Below, in pieces: positions 11,883-25,537 of a stretch of DNA of 64,000 nt (position 1 is its first letter; every line of letters begins with the position of its first letter). The notes below the pieces were generated by a model. That model worked only from the letters and a program-made list of their open reading frames with translations, did no database searches and was not told the origin of the DNA. Origin of the DNA: Gorsachius magnificus (Eukaryota; Chordata; Aves; Pelecaniformes; Ardeidae); assembly GCA_034008185.1 (NCBI GenBank), contig CM067081.1, forward strand, positions 2,976,001-3,040,000, given 5' to 3'. Both the position numbers and the translations under genes were made by a program.

Positions 11883-14208
11883 TAAGTTTTTTTTCATAAT
11901 TAAAAAGAGGTGGATGCTACAAAAAATTTAGCTGTAAAAAGTTTTTAACAAACAAGCAGCTTTTCTTCGTAAGACTTAAGCATGTTTGGTGAAGACTCTG
12001 ATGTCCTCAAAACACAGGCCATGTAAGATGTCCACAATATTCTGTTTTCTTCTGCCCTTTTAATGTCATCCATGTGACGGGCCTGCAGCACTTCTTGCAG
12101 GAGTGCGAGGCGCGGGGGAAGACTGAAAAGCAATGTTCTTCACTAAAGGGAGGTGAATTAATCATTCTCTTGTGATAAGGGTTGGTAGCAGATCTGCCTT
12201 TGGTATTACGATAGTCCAGGAGCGTAGAAGGGTGTAACAGCCTTAGTAGAACAGGTCTTAGCCTGGTCAGTACCTGGCTTCCCATTTGCTTTAAATACGT
12301 AATGCAGGTGAGCTGCATGGGAATAATGAGCGCAATTTGTGTTGAGTATAATTGGTGCTAATGAGAATAGCTGTTGCATGTTAAGTGTTGTTGCTGAATA
12401 GGAGGCTGTATTGGTGAGTAACAGCAGGTTGTAGTAACCTTCCAGGGAAATTCTTGATGCTTCTGCTCTGATGCGCTCTGGAGGATCCAGACTCACTCTC
12501 CACTGTGTGGGAAATCAAAGCAGACTGGTTTCTATGTTACAAGACTAAAGTTGGTGTAGGCTTATCTTGCAGCAGTTGTTTGAGCATGAGGCTTGACCAG
12601 TTCTCCTTAAACCCACTGAGATAAACTTTAGAAATGTGGAAGGTGATTCACTAGCAAGTGTATCTCTGCAGGTGTTGGGTGCCTTGTGTTCTCATTTCTT
12701 AATTTATGTTCTTTGGATTGCGTGCGCTCCTGCAGCCTCTTCCCTTAAGTGGTTATTTTGCCATCCATTCTCATCTCTGGGTGCCTGAATCCCACCCAAA
12801 CTTAGCAATGTGCTGCTTTAGGCTCCCTAGGTTAATTATTCACTACCCCAAAGTTGCACAGGTCTTGTGTGGTCCCGGTGTTGTACCCAGCCCCATGCAG
12901 ATGCCCTGGGTACTCCAAGGTATTGAAAATACCATCCAGTATGAACTAACCCACCCCCCTCCCCCCACGGGTTTTGCTGCCAGATGCTCTGGTGGTGGAT
13001 ATGGACTGCTTCAGTTGATCTGAGAAATAATTTCTTTTGGCACATATTATGCTAAATTGAGGTGAAAGCCTGCTTCCCGTCTTCCTAAAGGAAGCTACTT
13101 CTTCCTAGTAAGATAATGAACTACAGGACACGAATAGCCAAACCTTCATGGTTTTGGAGTAGAATAAGGATTTTAGGTGAGTCTCAAAACGCAGCTTGAG
13201 CCAGTTTTTAAATCTGATGGGAAATGACACTAAATGCTGTGGCACTGGCCCTTCTTTAACAGTGGAGCTAAAGCTTTTTAGCTATTCGTGTTATATCTGA
13301 ATTCCTTTCATGTTAAACCAGCAGAAGTAGCAAAGCCTCTGTTTGTGGAATGTCTCTCATGTTCTGCATGACATGCATAGCATAAGGTGAATTTTTCTGG
13401 TGATGGAAATACCTTTCTGAAATTAATGTGGAAAAAGCATTACATGATTAAAAAGTCTTAGGTTAAATAACAGCAGGCAAACTCTGATTTTACTATTCCA
13501 ACAGGGTTCTTATCACTGGATTTTAGTAGGGTCCTAAAATGTTAAGCTCTAAAAGTATCTTTTTCTTTTGCCCCCTGCAATATTGTAGAACATGGGAAGA
13601 ACATCACATGGGTTCTAAGGGCAGCATGTGATCACGCATCCTTTTATGCAAAACCAAACCCAAGCTTTTTGTTCTTGCTCCATTTGAAAATTGTAAGAGC
13701 GGGCTTCAAACAGGGTTAGTGCCTCAGAGCAGCACAGCTAGGTGTATCAGGCCTTTGGGACAAAAGTTATACTGCAGTGGGTAATAGTGATGAAAACCCT
13801 ATGGAACGTTGTCCTGCCACAGAGATTTCCAGCCCTTATTTCCGTGTCACTCTTGGCCCTTCTTATCTTTCATTCCTTGCACAGAAATGCTTATCCATGT
13901 GAACTCTAAGCTGGTGGCCAAATCATTTACTTTGGGAGGAGAGTCTTGGCAAAGGGAAACAAATGCAGGAGTAGAAAAAGTGTCAGTTTTGAGCAATACC
14001 GTAAAAAGTGTTGCTTGATGGAAATTCAACTCGGCCAATAAAAAACGTGGAAATAAACAGGCCCTGAGAAAAGGAAGCTTTTGTGCAGTTTTATTCTGTC
14101 AGTAACTTCAGGCACAGCTGGAAAGATTCTCCCTGCTTTTCTTCTTATCCCCTAGCAAGATGCTTAAAGAAAAGCTTTCTTTGTGGGGAAAATATCACCG
14201 TGAGTTTT

Positions 14209-14541
14209 CATAAAATCATAGAATTGTTTAGGTTGGAAAAGCCCTTTAAGCTCCCCCAGCCCAACCGTTCCCCTACCCCTGCCATCCCACCCCCAAACCC
14301 TGGCCCTCAGCACCGCCTCTGCCCGGCTGTTAAATCCCCCCAGGGCTGGGGACTCGACCCCTTCCCTGGGCAGCCCCTTCCAGCCCCTGACAGCCCTTTG
14401 GGGAAGGAATTGTTCCCCAGGGCCAACCTCACCCTGCCCTGGCACAACTTGAGGCCGGTGCCCCTCGTCCCATCGCCCCTTCCCTGGGAGCAGAGCCCGA
14501 CCCCCCCGGCTCCCCCCTCCTCTCAGGCAGTTGTAGGGAGG
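14209..14541 (-). mobile_element. CR1 fragment, GC-rich subfamily, antisense
   Basis: The tail 'cataaaatcatagaattg' is followed by the GC-rich 3' UTR and the antisense of VESPALGGFNSRAEAVLRAR. It continues to the antisense of YNCLRGG at about 14541. It is nearly identical to the matching part of the copies at 813, 31462 and 54940. Confidence 0.92.
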
Positions 14542-17069
14542 AGGGTGTCCATCGCTGTGCTATAAACAACCTAAGGTGACGTGTGGTCCCCTAAACAAAT
14601 CTGAAAATTAAGGGCCAAAATACCTAAACCGTCACTTCTGCAGCACTTGTGTGCACTCATCAGTGGGGCAGGAGGGCTGCAGGTCGTGGACGTCTCCTTG
14701 CATCTTGAGTAAGCAGAGGTGGATGACTCTGGGACGTGTTCAATGGGAATTGTTTTCCAACGGTAGGTATCTGTTCTTCCCTCCTGGTGTGTGCTGGCTT
14801 TGAAGAACTGATAATGGAAGCTTTAGTTATGCTGCAGATGTTTTGCCATCATACACCAGGTTTGTTTCTTTTTTTCCTATAGGTGATACACATTAGCAAG
14901 ACAAAACACACTTTTTGGCTGGATAATATTTCAAAACATGTAGGAATATTAAGTGTAGTTCTCCGGGAGTATCACATTCCCTCCTCCCCCCACCATGAAT
15001 GCCTATGCCTCATTTCCTTCTCACCTCCAAAACATGTATGAGTAGTTATTCATTTTTAACTTTTTTTTTTTAAGGCTAATGATTCTAAACAATGCTTCTT
15101 AGTACTTCCTAATAATATAAATGGAAATGAGGCTTTACAGGGAGTCGAGCTCAAGGGGAAAACTGGCTAGACTTTCATAATCGGGCATTGCAGTTGAGCA
15201 CATACATAGCAGAGTACAGATGCCCGCTGTCTTGTGGATAATATCTGATTACATATATTTAAACAAGCATAAAAGCCACCAGCTGTTAAAATGAAGATTT
15301 GAAGGCATTTTTTGGTTTTGGGATACTGTAGGTAAGTCATCGGATACCCTCTGCCATAGACCGTAGTCAGTAAAGTATTTCCAGGTTATCCTTCGTTTGC
15401 AGGATGAGAGCAGGAACATATGAGGCAGCGACGGGTTTTTCTTATCTACAGATTCACTTGCACTGCCTGGTTGGTTTGGTTTTGGTGTTGCTGGTCTTCA
15501 GTTTCCTTTCTTAGTGCTGTAGCTGGGTTTTACTGAATTGAGGTTCTGTCAAATCGTAATCACACTGGTAAAGAACAACACTTACACTGTACTTAGTTTC
15601 TCTTTGAACAGGACTGGTTTTAACTCCTAGCCCATGTGTCACCCTCATTTTTGCTTTTGTTTAGAGACATTTGTATGTCTTTACGTTCTGGAACGGAATT
15701 GAATCTCCTGGTTACTCAGAGTAACTGAAATACGTAGTTATATCAGCCTTAACCTCTTTCTCTGATAAGCATCAGTTCAGATTGGAATACAAAACAGTTT
15801 CTTTACCGCTTCACATTAAAAACAAACAAACAAACCCCACAGCTTTTGTAGAATAGCCCACCCGTTTCATACTTCTATCAGAGCAATTTTGGCACTGTCT
15901 TTAAAGTCTCAGCTTTGGGCTTTTGTGAACTCCGTTGTTCTTGCCTGGAGCTCTGGAGCAGCCCTTGGCCTCGTCGAAGGTCTGCGGAGGCCGGTGCCTG
16001 TGCATCAAGGTTTAATTGCGTTGCTGCTGGATCCCTCTGCCTGGTGAGATTTGTGGTGTTTTGGTTTCTCAGGCATGACACTTAAATGATTAATACATGT
16101 TTTCACATCCCAACATGCGTGATTTATTGCAGCAAGCTTGCAGGTCTACAAGCTCTGCTTCCCTCTTCATATCTCTCCTGGCACCTATATTCTGCTGTGT
16201 TTACTTTTCTTCCCCCTCACCCCTGCTGCAAAATATTATTTGTACTGTACATAGACAAAATCAAGACAGATCTGTTGGTTCCCGCACACACTGTTATGGA
16301 GGCTACAGAAGTGCAAAAAACTTATTTTTCTGGTATGAAATCTGGACGTTGACTCTTAAGGTGAAAGATGATGAGCCGAAGTTGTTGTTGACTTAGACTC
16401 TCTCCCAGTTGTGGTACCCCAAATCTTTCGGGAATAATCCTCTCTGTTTCCAGCTCTTTAGTCCCGGAGTCTCACCGGCTTCCAGAAAAGCGGCTCATTT
16501 TTAAGACTAGCTTTTGCTGATGCAGAAGGCACTATGCAGTTTTTCTCTTAAACTGCATACTCAAAAGAAAAATAATTTATTCCAGCTTTTGAGAGACACC
16601 AAGTCTCTACTTACACGTAGTCCATACATTTTGAACATTGTTTTATTCCTTTTTGCGTGGTCAGATTTGTCTTTCACAAGTCAGGCTCTTTAGATCATGG
16701 TTGCGTTACATCAAGAGACTCATTTTCTCTCCTATTCTTCAGCTTGATTTACTCTGGGCAACTTTTGAGGGATGGTATTTGTGGTTATTAATGGCAAGTA
16801 AAGAGCACACTGCAAACTTAAGCAGGCTGTCGAGAAGGAGGTTTTTTCCTGGTGACTAGATCAGACAATAGGCTTATCTAATGCTGGCAAATAAGAGATA
16901 TTCCTTTCGAAAGTCTTGGCTGTAGTCAGGGAGATGGCCTTTTGAGCCTGCATTTAAAAGCCTTACCCAAAAATACTTGCATGCCAGGGCTTAAATTTGT
17001 GTTTCGAAGGTATGTCTTGATTCATACGCTGCTAGATTCAAGAGAAGGCTAAAACTTAACATTTGAGTT

Positions 17070-17100
17070 TAAAAAAACAAAACAAAACAAAACAAAAAAC
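17070..17100. repeat. (AAAAC)n microsatellite
   Basis: Four to five AAAAC units lie in a row within an A-rich run. Confidence 0.85.
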
Positions 17101-18421
17101 CCTCTGGTAGCTTAATTTATGAAGATTTTTTTTTTAAAGCGTGTGTCAGAATTTCCTAGCTGCCAAAAGACGCCGTTTCACCTTAACTTTGTATTGGCAG
17201 CCTCCCTTTGCAGCCCTGTCACTATTGTGCATTATTTAACCAGTAATCTCCAAGAAGGTGAGAAACTATTACTGCTTTTTAGCACAGTTGACATGATATT
17301 GGCTCGGAGCTGCTCTTGGAGCTTCAAACATTTCAGATGGCTATAAACCAACTTAAACACCTTCATTTAGTGTTCTTACTGCCATGAGGTCATAGTTTGC
17401 AACAAAAAAGATCAAATGGTGTTTAAGTTATTTTTTTTTTTTTAAAGTATTCTCATACCAAAGAGCTGTAGCTGTGGATTTTGGCTTTTGGCCAGACAAT
17501 CAAGATTTAGTATTTTGACCAGCTGTGATCCAGTAATGTTCCTCAGAGGAAACATTTTGTGGGGAGGAAAAGATACATATTTGAGGCTGTGAATTGTATT
17601 CTGTCTCTCATACTGCTTTACAGTTTCTCTGAGCCCCTTGCAGACAGATTAAATAATCACAAGCGAATCTGACTGAAGAAACTCTTTCTTTTTATCAAAA
17701 CTGCAAACAGATTACAACCAGAATCTGGTCACTGAGAAAATAACTTCAGAAATGTTTGTGTCCTACTTCAATCGCTTTCTCTCGCCTGTTTACAGCACAG
17801 CAACTGTGTCTTGAGCCATAGGTCTGTAAGAATGCCCAAATGGACTAATTATTGACTAGCAAAAACTAATATTTTGGGGAGAAAACAGCTACTTTGTAGT
17901 TTTGCTGGCAGTAAAACCTTACAGCTGAAGTTTAGACTATTACGAATTGGCATTTGAGGTTTTGGATGCAATTGAAACAGTGAGATCGGTGATGATGTAA
18001 TTCTCTTATCTGTAATGTCCAATAAATCTGATGTTTCTCTTCTTTTTTCTTTTTAATTTAGAAATCCTGCTTCCTGATAGCAATTTGGCCTATGCCTATA
18101 CGTAACCAGTTCTAGACTGATCCAGCTTGATGACTAAAAGTCATTAAGGCCCGACGACAGTTCATCAAATCGGCTTTTATACTCCACTAGTCACAGGCCA
18201 TTCTTTTCAGGCAGGTGTCCGCATCTGTTTGCTGTCTCAGAAGATTGACCAAGTAATTGTGGCTGGAAGCTGAACCAGCTCAGCCCTAGTAATTCAGGTC
18301 AAGGTTGTACCTTAGAGTAAAGGGCTATGCTCCCGCAAGCCAAACTCTTTTCACTGGTGATGATACCTTACAGTCTCTAAAGTTTCTGGGCAATTGGATG
18401 ATAGTTTTCTAATGTGACTTG

Positions 18422-18452
18422 CTTTTTTTTTTTTTGTAATATATATATATAT
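18422..18452. repeat. Poly-T followed by (AT)n
   Basis: A T-run of about 14 bases is followed by 'gtaa' and seven to eight AT repeats. It is a simple low-complexity tract. Confidence 0.85.
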
Positions 18453-20720
18453 TTTATTAATCCCATGAGCTGTGAAGCTGATAAAGCACCTCTTCCTCTG
18501 TGCTTTGCCTTGGTGCAGTGCTATGAATTGTGGTAACAGTGCAGCCTTTTCCTCAAGGAAAATGCAGATGGAATAGACCCTCCATCAGCTGCTTGTTTTC
18601 ATGAAGATTAATAGCAACCCAGTATTTATGAGCTCCGTGCCTCTCTGTAAACATTATTTTTGAACCAAAACCTCAGTTTGATTTCTCATTCTCACCTGGA
18701 GGGAGGTGGTGGACCAGGAAAAGACCCCTTGACTTAACTCCCTAACCCGCTGTACCTATAGCCGTTTTGGTTTTATTTTACTTGCCTGCAAGGCTGTGAT
18801 CATCATTCTACTTAAAAGTACACAGAGAGCGATTCATCTTCTCATGTTTGCCTTCTAGGCACTCGTCACTTGGCCTAAACTAGTTGCTGAGGTTGGCCTT
18901 GTGGTCAAGAGAGGAGGCATCTCGAGAGGGTGACCGTCCCACTGATCGTAAATGGCTCTTGATAGGGTATTACCTACCCTTCTCTCCAGTGCTCGTTTTC
19001 TTTCTCCAGTGACTGTGGAAGGAGCCTAGGCAATGAACTCTTAGATGGCTGATCTCCAAAGTCCTTCATGCATATTTACTTTTATCTAAATGCCTTAGAT
19101 AATATTTGATAGGCAGTTAGGCCATTCTATTGACTTCATTCCTGCTTTCTCAGATTTGGGCTGTTATCCCCTTATTTATTCCTTACCGAAGCTAAACCCA
19201 TCCTGTTCATACTTATTGGCAGCAATGGACAGTTTCAGAAATCTGCCTACATATATGTCTCCAGCAGCTTAAAACCTGGTTTTGCAGTCTTAAGCAAGGT
19301 CGGTTTCATTGCCTGTGGTTTAAGGAACCTGGCTGCAAGTGCTTTTTGTTCTAATTCATTAGTTCGAATGCTTGTGTGATAAATGAAGATCATTCCTGCT
19401 TTACTGCCCTATGGGGGCCCTTATGTACTCTATTAACTGGGAAGTTATTTTGTAGATGAGGAAGATTAGTTTTGTATTGCTGCTACATTTCGGCTGTTAG
19501 ATCACTTAGTATAGATCATTCTGCCAGTTCAACTTACTAAGGAAGGGAAGATTTTTTTTGGCTGCTGGACTAAAGAGGTATTGTTCAGGCATACATAACA
19601 TGTTAGCTGGAATACCCTTGTCATAACAAGCTCTTTAAAAACTCTCCTGGTCCTGCAAACTAATTAATTTCTCACCCATTTGCCTGTAAGGCTAGATTTA
19701 CACAGGAATTTAGGTATTTTCTTTTTAGGAGGAACTTAAATTTCCCCCGGAATTTTAAAGCTGCTTCTCTCGAGCTAATTAGACACCACAGTTTTCATGT
19801 TGGTTTACTCAGACACTTAGAATTCTGCTGCTTCTGCTTCATAGAAAAGCTGCTGTTGTGCCTAAATTGGACTGAACAACACTTGCTGAAGGTAATTTGG
19901 GGTTTACAGATTAGACAGTCTCATGCCATACATTGTCTTTGCCCATTAAAGAGTCTAAGAAAAATGAATTTTAGCAAGTTTAAAGCACAGTCCAGTGCAA
20001 CAAATAGAGTAGCAGGTATCACTCATTCCGATGGTGAAGAGGCTTTGCCTTGTGTTTGATCTCTTCGAGAATTACTTGCGTTTTGCACAGCGGTGCACGT
20101 CTGCAGCTTCAGGAGCTAGGACTAAACCTAGGATTGCTTTCTGCTCTTCTTTTCCTACACATCCTCCTCATCAGAGACGGCTCCTACTCTGGTGAGATCT
20201 TACATCTTGTGCTGCAAGGTGATAGGTTCAATGGGAGGACCTGCTCCAAACATGTCTACAGGCTGGTGTTCAGGCCACTGTCTTTGTAACTTGTCTGGAC
20301 CCTCTTCTGACTGCTTAAGTTTCAGGCAAGAGCTTTTATCACTAAAATGCTGTGTAAAGAGTAGATATCCTTGTGATTGTTTTGAGAAACGCCCATGTAC
20401 TTAAATCCACAGGGTACAGCTTAAAATTCTTCCTGAATTAGATTTTAATCTCTTAAATGCCTGTCCTGAGGCTGTGGATGGCTGAGTAAAATCCAGAGAA
20501 ATGGCAGAATTTCCTACAAGCCCTTCTTGTCATTGTGCCTAGATCGGGAGATAGGAAGCCCTCACTGCTATGCTGGGTGTTGCAGGTTTGATGCTTTGGC
20601 GTCAAACTCTTCCCTCTGCAAAGGATACTCCACAGAACAACGAACACGATGTGTCTGTGCATCTGCCATCTCTTGTGCATGGGTCGGAAAATAAGTTATC
20701 CTTTTTTGTCTGAACATCTT

Positions 20721-21187
20721 AATCGTAGAATGTTTTGGGTTGGAAGGGACCCCTAGAGGCCACCCAGCCCAACCCCCCTGCAGGAGCAGGGACACCTTTA
20801 ACCACATCAGGTTGCTCACAGCCCCATCCAACCTGGCCTGGGATGTTCCCAGGGATGGGGCCTCCACCACCTCTCTGGGCAACCCCTGCCAGGGTTTTAC
20901 CACCCTCAGTGTAAAGAATTTCTTCCTTAGATCCAATCTAAACCTACCCTGCTTCAGTTTAAAACCATCCCCCCCTTGTCCTGTCACAGCTGGCCCTACT
21001 AAAAAGCTTGTCCCCCCCTTTCCTCTGGGCCCCTTTTAGGTATTGAAAGGCTGCACTCAGCTCTGCCCGCAGCCTCCTCTTCTCCAGGCTGAACACCCCC
21101 AACTCTCCCAGCCTGGCCTCAGAGCAGAGGGGCTCCAGCCCTTGGATCATGTTTGTGGCCCTCCTCTGGACCCGCTCCAACAGTTTT
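20721..21187 (-). mobile_element. CR1 fragment, antisense
   Basis: It starts with one diverged octamer ('aatcgtagaatg') and the 3' UTR, then the antisense of the ORF2 C-terminus. Reading from the right, this covers [37 protein letters not shown] and FRLDLRKKFFTLRVV. The frame is broken after SRASCDRTRGG. It is the same subfamily as 22850, 39437 and 42453. Confidence 0.93.
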
Positions 21188-22849
21188 CTTGCATTATTCT
21201 ATCTGTTCCTCATCTTGCTTTCTGTTTCAAATGCATGGGACTGTTTCTCTGGAATCTGCAGCCCTCCCGGGTTCCAGATCAGCAGGAATACATTCCTGTT
21301 TGACTCATCCCTGACATCTTGATAGAAACCAAGAAGAATGATTTTTATCTTTATTGTTGCAGGGGATGTAGTACTGGAATCAGTTCTGGGAATAGCCAAT
21401 TTCTTTTGGAAAGGGATGGCAATAAGTGGCCTTTGAGTTGAAAAGGAGCTTGTATGAGAATGGCGTTCTCATACACATCATCATCTTTTTGAATTGCATA
21501 TGTGCTCACTATTTTAACTGGGATTCGACAACTGATTTGTCAAGTAAGTCCAGGCTTGGGAACACATTTTACATAGCTCCTTCTAGAGCTGCAAAAAACA
21601 AGTGTGTTGCCCTTTGGATCTTCACTGGATAATACAGTACAAGCAAAACAAAGCAAACTTTAGCCATAGGTTTGGGGCTTTTTTTCCCCAACTGAGGCTG
21701 AGTGCAGAACCCATCTTTCCTTTTTGACTGTCTCTTTCTTTTGAGCCTCCTGCATTTAGAGCCACAAGGTGATGGATCAGCACAGTGCACGTATCCAAAC
21801 TCTTGTAGCACAAAGCTCAGAGGCTCCCCTTTGTATTCCCCAAGACTTGTGGCAGGCTTAGGCTCCTCTTAGCAGCAAGACTGGTCCTAGCCTGTGCTTT
21901 GGGCTCAGTTTTGTAAGGCAGAGGGCAGGAGGGAGGGCTTTCCCACCCAGTTCCACAACACACAGCCACTGCTTAACCTCAGGACATGCATCTTGCCATG
22001 TCCCTTTGGTAAGACATGCAGATCACCACGTTATGTGCTATCCTATCCATGTAGAAGGGAGATAATTCAGCTCTCCAACATCTCTATAGCTGGAATGGGA
22101 ACAGCAGCAAAACCTTAGGTATCTTGCACTGAAAAGCACCATGTACTTAATTGCACAGTGTCTCACAAAATTCGAACGGCGGTCTGCGGTAATCAGTTAT
22201 CACTTGTCCATGAGGAATTAGCTCACATAAACATAGGATGTTGCACCCTTGGGACCTGGGGAAGTGTCTTGAATGTTATCTGGCTTTGTGAATATATGCA
22301 CATCTTGGAATTTGGGTAAATTCCTAAAACGTACCATTGTATTATAAAGCTTCTAAGAACTCGATACCAAGCAAAATACCTGGTTTTGCTGCATTTTGTT
22401 GTTAAAGCTGAGAACATAGCACTCCGTTTCCTGTGGTTTTTTTTCTTAAGGAAGAGTCAGTAAACCTAGAGGTAATACGAAAAAGTTTCTTATCTAAGAT
22501 TTAAGATAAACCGAATCTAATCAAATAAATAATACCGAGTATCTGTGTATTTTCTGACTCAAGGCTGAAAGCACTAAGCTGGGGGAAGGTGAGGGGAAAC
22601 CAGACCATCCCCAATATGTCTGTGGTGCACATTGCTTAAGTAAGGTTCCTGAGTGTCCTGCCTCTGGTTCTTGTGTTTGTCGTATTACACCATTTTAAAA
22701 ATAAATGCCTGATTGTGTTAGGGGCTGGTTAAAGTATTTTAAAGTCTCTGGTCAGTCAGGGACTTGAGGGCTAGTCTCCAAGACCAGGTATACAGCACTT
22801 ATTAGCATCTGTGGCGCATACTGATTTTTGGTTTGCCACCTCTGTTAGG

Positions 22850-23301
22850 AATCATAGAATGGTTTGGGTTGGAAGGGACCCCTAGAGGCCACCCAGTCCA
22901 ACCCCCTGCAGGAGCAGGGACACCTTGAACCACATCAGGTTGCTCACAGCCCCGTCCAACCTGGCCTGGAATGTTCCCAGGGATGGGGCCTCCACCCCCT
23001 CTCTGGGCAACCCCTGCCAGGGTTTCACCACCCTCACTGGAAAGATTTTCTTCCTTAGATCCAGTCTAAACCCACCCCGCTTCAGTTTAAAACCATCCCC
23101 CCCTTGTCCTGTCCCAGCTGGCCCTACTAAAAAGCTTGTCCCCCCCTTTCCTCTGGGCCCCCTTGAAGCCCTGACCGGCCGCACTCAGCTCTGCCCGCAG
23201 CCTCTCTTCTCCAGGCTGAACACCCCCAACTCTCCCAGCCTGGCCTCAGAGCAGTGGGGCTCCAGCCCTTGGAGCATTTTAGTAGCCCTCCTCTGGGCTC
23301 C
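22850..23301 (-). mobile_element. CR1 fragment, antisense
   Basis: 'aatcatagaatgg' is followed by the 3' UTR and the antisense ORF2 C-terminus (FRLDLRKKIFPVRVVKPWQG). It ends near the antisense of RATKMLQGLEP at about 23301. It is close in sequence to the copies at 20721 and 42453. Confidence 0.93.
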
Positions 23302-23872
23302 AAACCTTCACAAACAAAGCTGCAAATGCTATGCAGAGTTTGCATTAAAAAAAAGGTCTGAAACAGCAGTTGAAATCTAAGAAGAAAGTTGAGGTGTTTG
23401 CCGCTGGCTGCGTGTGTGGGGCTTATCTCTGCTTCTCTGTCCGCAACTGTAAATTCTGAAAAGCATTTTTTCCTTCAGGTAATTTGAGGTTTTTATAGAA
23501 GAGAAGGAAGCCCTCCACGCGTATTAAGGGGCAGCCTGGGAGGAGGCGAGATGGGAGAGGAAATTAAAGAGCAGTAGTCCTCCACACTGCCCTCCCCTGG
23601 GGATGCTTATTTTTCACAGAGGGACCTTCTTGCAATATAGCTTACCCTATTTACAAAGGGGAGCAAAAAAAGAAAAATAGCGTGGAAAAGGATCCATGCT
23701 AGGGACCACTCATAACTGCTATTCCAAGATTTTCCCCTGCCAGACAGATCCCAAAATGTATCAGCCCTTGAGCAGAAGGAGTTTCTTTTAAATGGAGTTA
23801 ATAAAGGAGACTCATACTGACAGCAGTTGAATCTTGGAGTTATATATTCAGAAGGTCAGTAATGGCTGTATG

Positions 23873-23893
23873 TTTTTTTTTTTTTTTTTTTTT
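23873..23893. repeat. T21 homopolymer
   Basis: Twenty-one consecutive T residues in the intron, about 830 bp before the terminal exon. It is not close enough to be that exon's polypyrimidine tract. Confidence 0.9.
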
Positions 23894-24725
23894 CTGAAAT
23901 TTGGAAGGAAAATGAACCGGTTGCTTAAGTTAATGTACAGCTTACTATTTGCATATAGGATGGTGATCATATTTGGATAAGGATTAAGCCGATGAAGGAA
24001 AATTCACATAACACACCCCAGATGACGTAAAGCGGATGTTCCAAATTATAGACCCAGAGACAGTGTAAGTGGTCTGTGGAACTGTATTAAATAGTAAACC
24101 CAAACTTGTAAATTAAGCTTGATTAGTTCGTGTTCCTCAAGAAACCGAGGTTGACGTTTGTCCAAAAAGTTTGGGAATGATTGGCACAGAAAAGCAGAAG
24201 ATCTGGCAAAAATAATCCTCTGCAAATAGCACGGTTAGTGTGGTTTTTCTCCTTCGTGCAGCTGTCAGGAACATCCACTGTTGGAAGAAGTCACTCTTAG
24301 AGGATTCGGCCATTATTATTATTCACTTTTGAAGAGTTTATGATGGCCCAGTACAGGCCATAAATACATAAATATAGGGTCAACAGTAATAATTCATGAT
24401 GTACAGCATGGTCCTGTAAAATGGTGTTAACAGTACGAATTAACATAATGTGGTGGTTTCTTGGGTGATTGACTCTTCAAACCATGGAGCTTTGTAAATG
24501 TTCCTACACGATCTTACGGGTTTTCAGTAAAGCTGCCCTCTGGGGTGTCTTCTGCAGTTCATACAGCATTAAACACGTTTGGGGTTTTAGCACTTTAGGA
24601 TACAAGTAGTTGGCCAAACGGAGCCCAGAGTTGTGATAAAATAATTGCTTCAGCCTTTGGTTAAACAGCTGTATTGCTCGTGAGCGTGCCTGACAGCTGT
24701 GATTTATCCTTTCCTTCTTTTATAG

Positions 24726-25428
24726 TGATCGACACCATACATCCAGTGCAATTCCCGTTCCAAAGAGACAGAGCTCTAGCTTCGGCAGATTGGATTTTGG
24801 CTTTTCCAGTGGGCTTCCTTCTCCAGATAAAGGATTCCGAAAACGAGCCAGCACGGGAAACGAAAGACTACAGTACAAAACCCCTCCTCCTAGTTACAAC
24901 TCTGCTTTAACACAGCCTGTTGCCATCGCAGCCCATGTGGGAGAGTTAGACAAAAAACCTGGATCGATATCTTCCTCCTTGGATACCTCTATGGACTCCT
25001 CCAAAGGAAATACCAAGAAGGGCGAGGACTTGTGCAGCAGTTTAAATGGGGAAAACGGGAGCCTGAACAATACCCAAGAGCGGCAGGAGTCTTTCCTAGG
25101 ACATAGTAGTGCAATAAATGGGGCGTTTCTGCCCGCTGAGTGCTCTGGCACTGCAAGCAACGAGCAGCCCTGCGAGTTTCGACCCTCGCTCGGCCCCGTC
25201 CTTTGCTGCACCGTGGAGCAAGCGGAGGAGATCATGGGGATGGAAGCGACGGGGTTCAGCACGGGAGATCAGCTCGAAGACTTTAACTCCATCCCGGTAG
25301 AGCATGCCGTGGCAGTGGAGTGTGACGAACAAGTCCTAGGGGAGTTTGAGGAGTTCTCTCGAAGGATCTATGCACTGAATGAAAACATGTCCAGCTTCCG
25401 CAGACCACGTAAAAGTTCGGACAAGTGA
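24726..25428 (+). CDS. Terminal coding exon: serine-rich C-terminal tail with a PPxY motif
   Basis: The acceptor 'cttccttcttttatag' ends at 24725. The first T completes a Cys codon with the previous exon, and 233 further codons run to TGA at 25426-25428. Numbering the 264 visible residues from the 92-bp exon, there are basic kinase-type sites at about 45-50 (KRQSSS) and 70-74 (KRAST). A PPSY motif lies at 85-88 within KTPPPSYN; PPxY motifs bind WW domains, for example of NEDD4-family ubiquitin ligases. A Ser/Asn-rich middle follows, then an acidic segment around GEFEEFSRR and a basic end near [10 protein letters not shown]. No transmembrane helix or signal peptide is present in this part. An ENTREP/FAM189-type ligase adaptor would fit the PPxY tail, but I cannot confirm that from memory. 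Confidence 0.85.
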
Positions 25429-25531
25429 GCTTCTTTGGACAGGGATTTGATAGCAGACATTGAGGTGAAATCAGTGATCTGGAATAGAGATAAAATTGCA
25501 CTTATTCTTTATATTAATTATAAAAAGAAAA

Positions 25532-25537
25532 AATAAA
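25532..25537 (+). terminator. Possible proximal poly(A) signal
   Basis: AATAAA lies within an A-rich stretch about 105 bp after the stop codon. The surrounding A-run makes it less specific, and downstream GU content is weak. Confidence 0.3.

Larger units (their letters stand above)
14542..20720. other. 6.2-kb CR1-free intron interior
   Basis: No CR1, LTR or convincing exon was seen. It holds unique AT-rich sequence, short homopolymer runs, an (AAAAC)n array at about 17070-17100 and an AT-dinucleotide patch at 18438-18452. The lack of insertions in a repeat-dense window may be chance, or may mark constrained intronic sequence. Confidence 0.55.

Noticed and set aside
18062..18101. Acceptor-like site with a strong pyrimidine tract before a short open segment
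   Set aside because: The segment is 40 bp, which does not keep the phase between the flanking exons, and the donor is weak.
24021..24063. Short peptide-like stretch (DVKRMFQIIDPETV) before a GTAAGT
   Set aside because: The upstream acceptor is poor, and inserting it between the two confident exons would create a stop or break the phase.
24894..25262. 122-codon minus-strand frame over the terminal exon
   Set aside because: It is a shadow of the real plus-strand coding exon.
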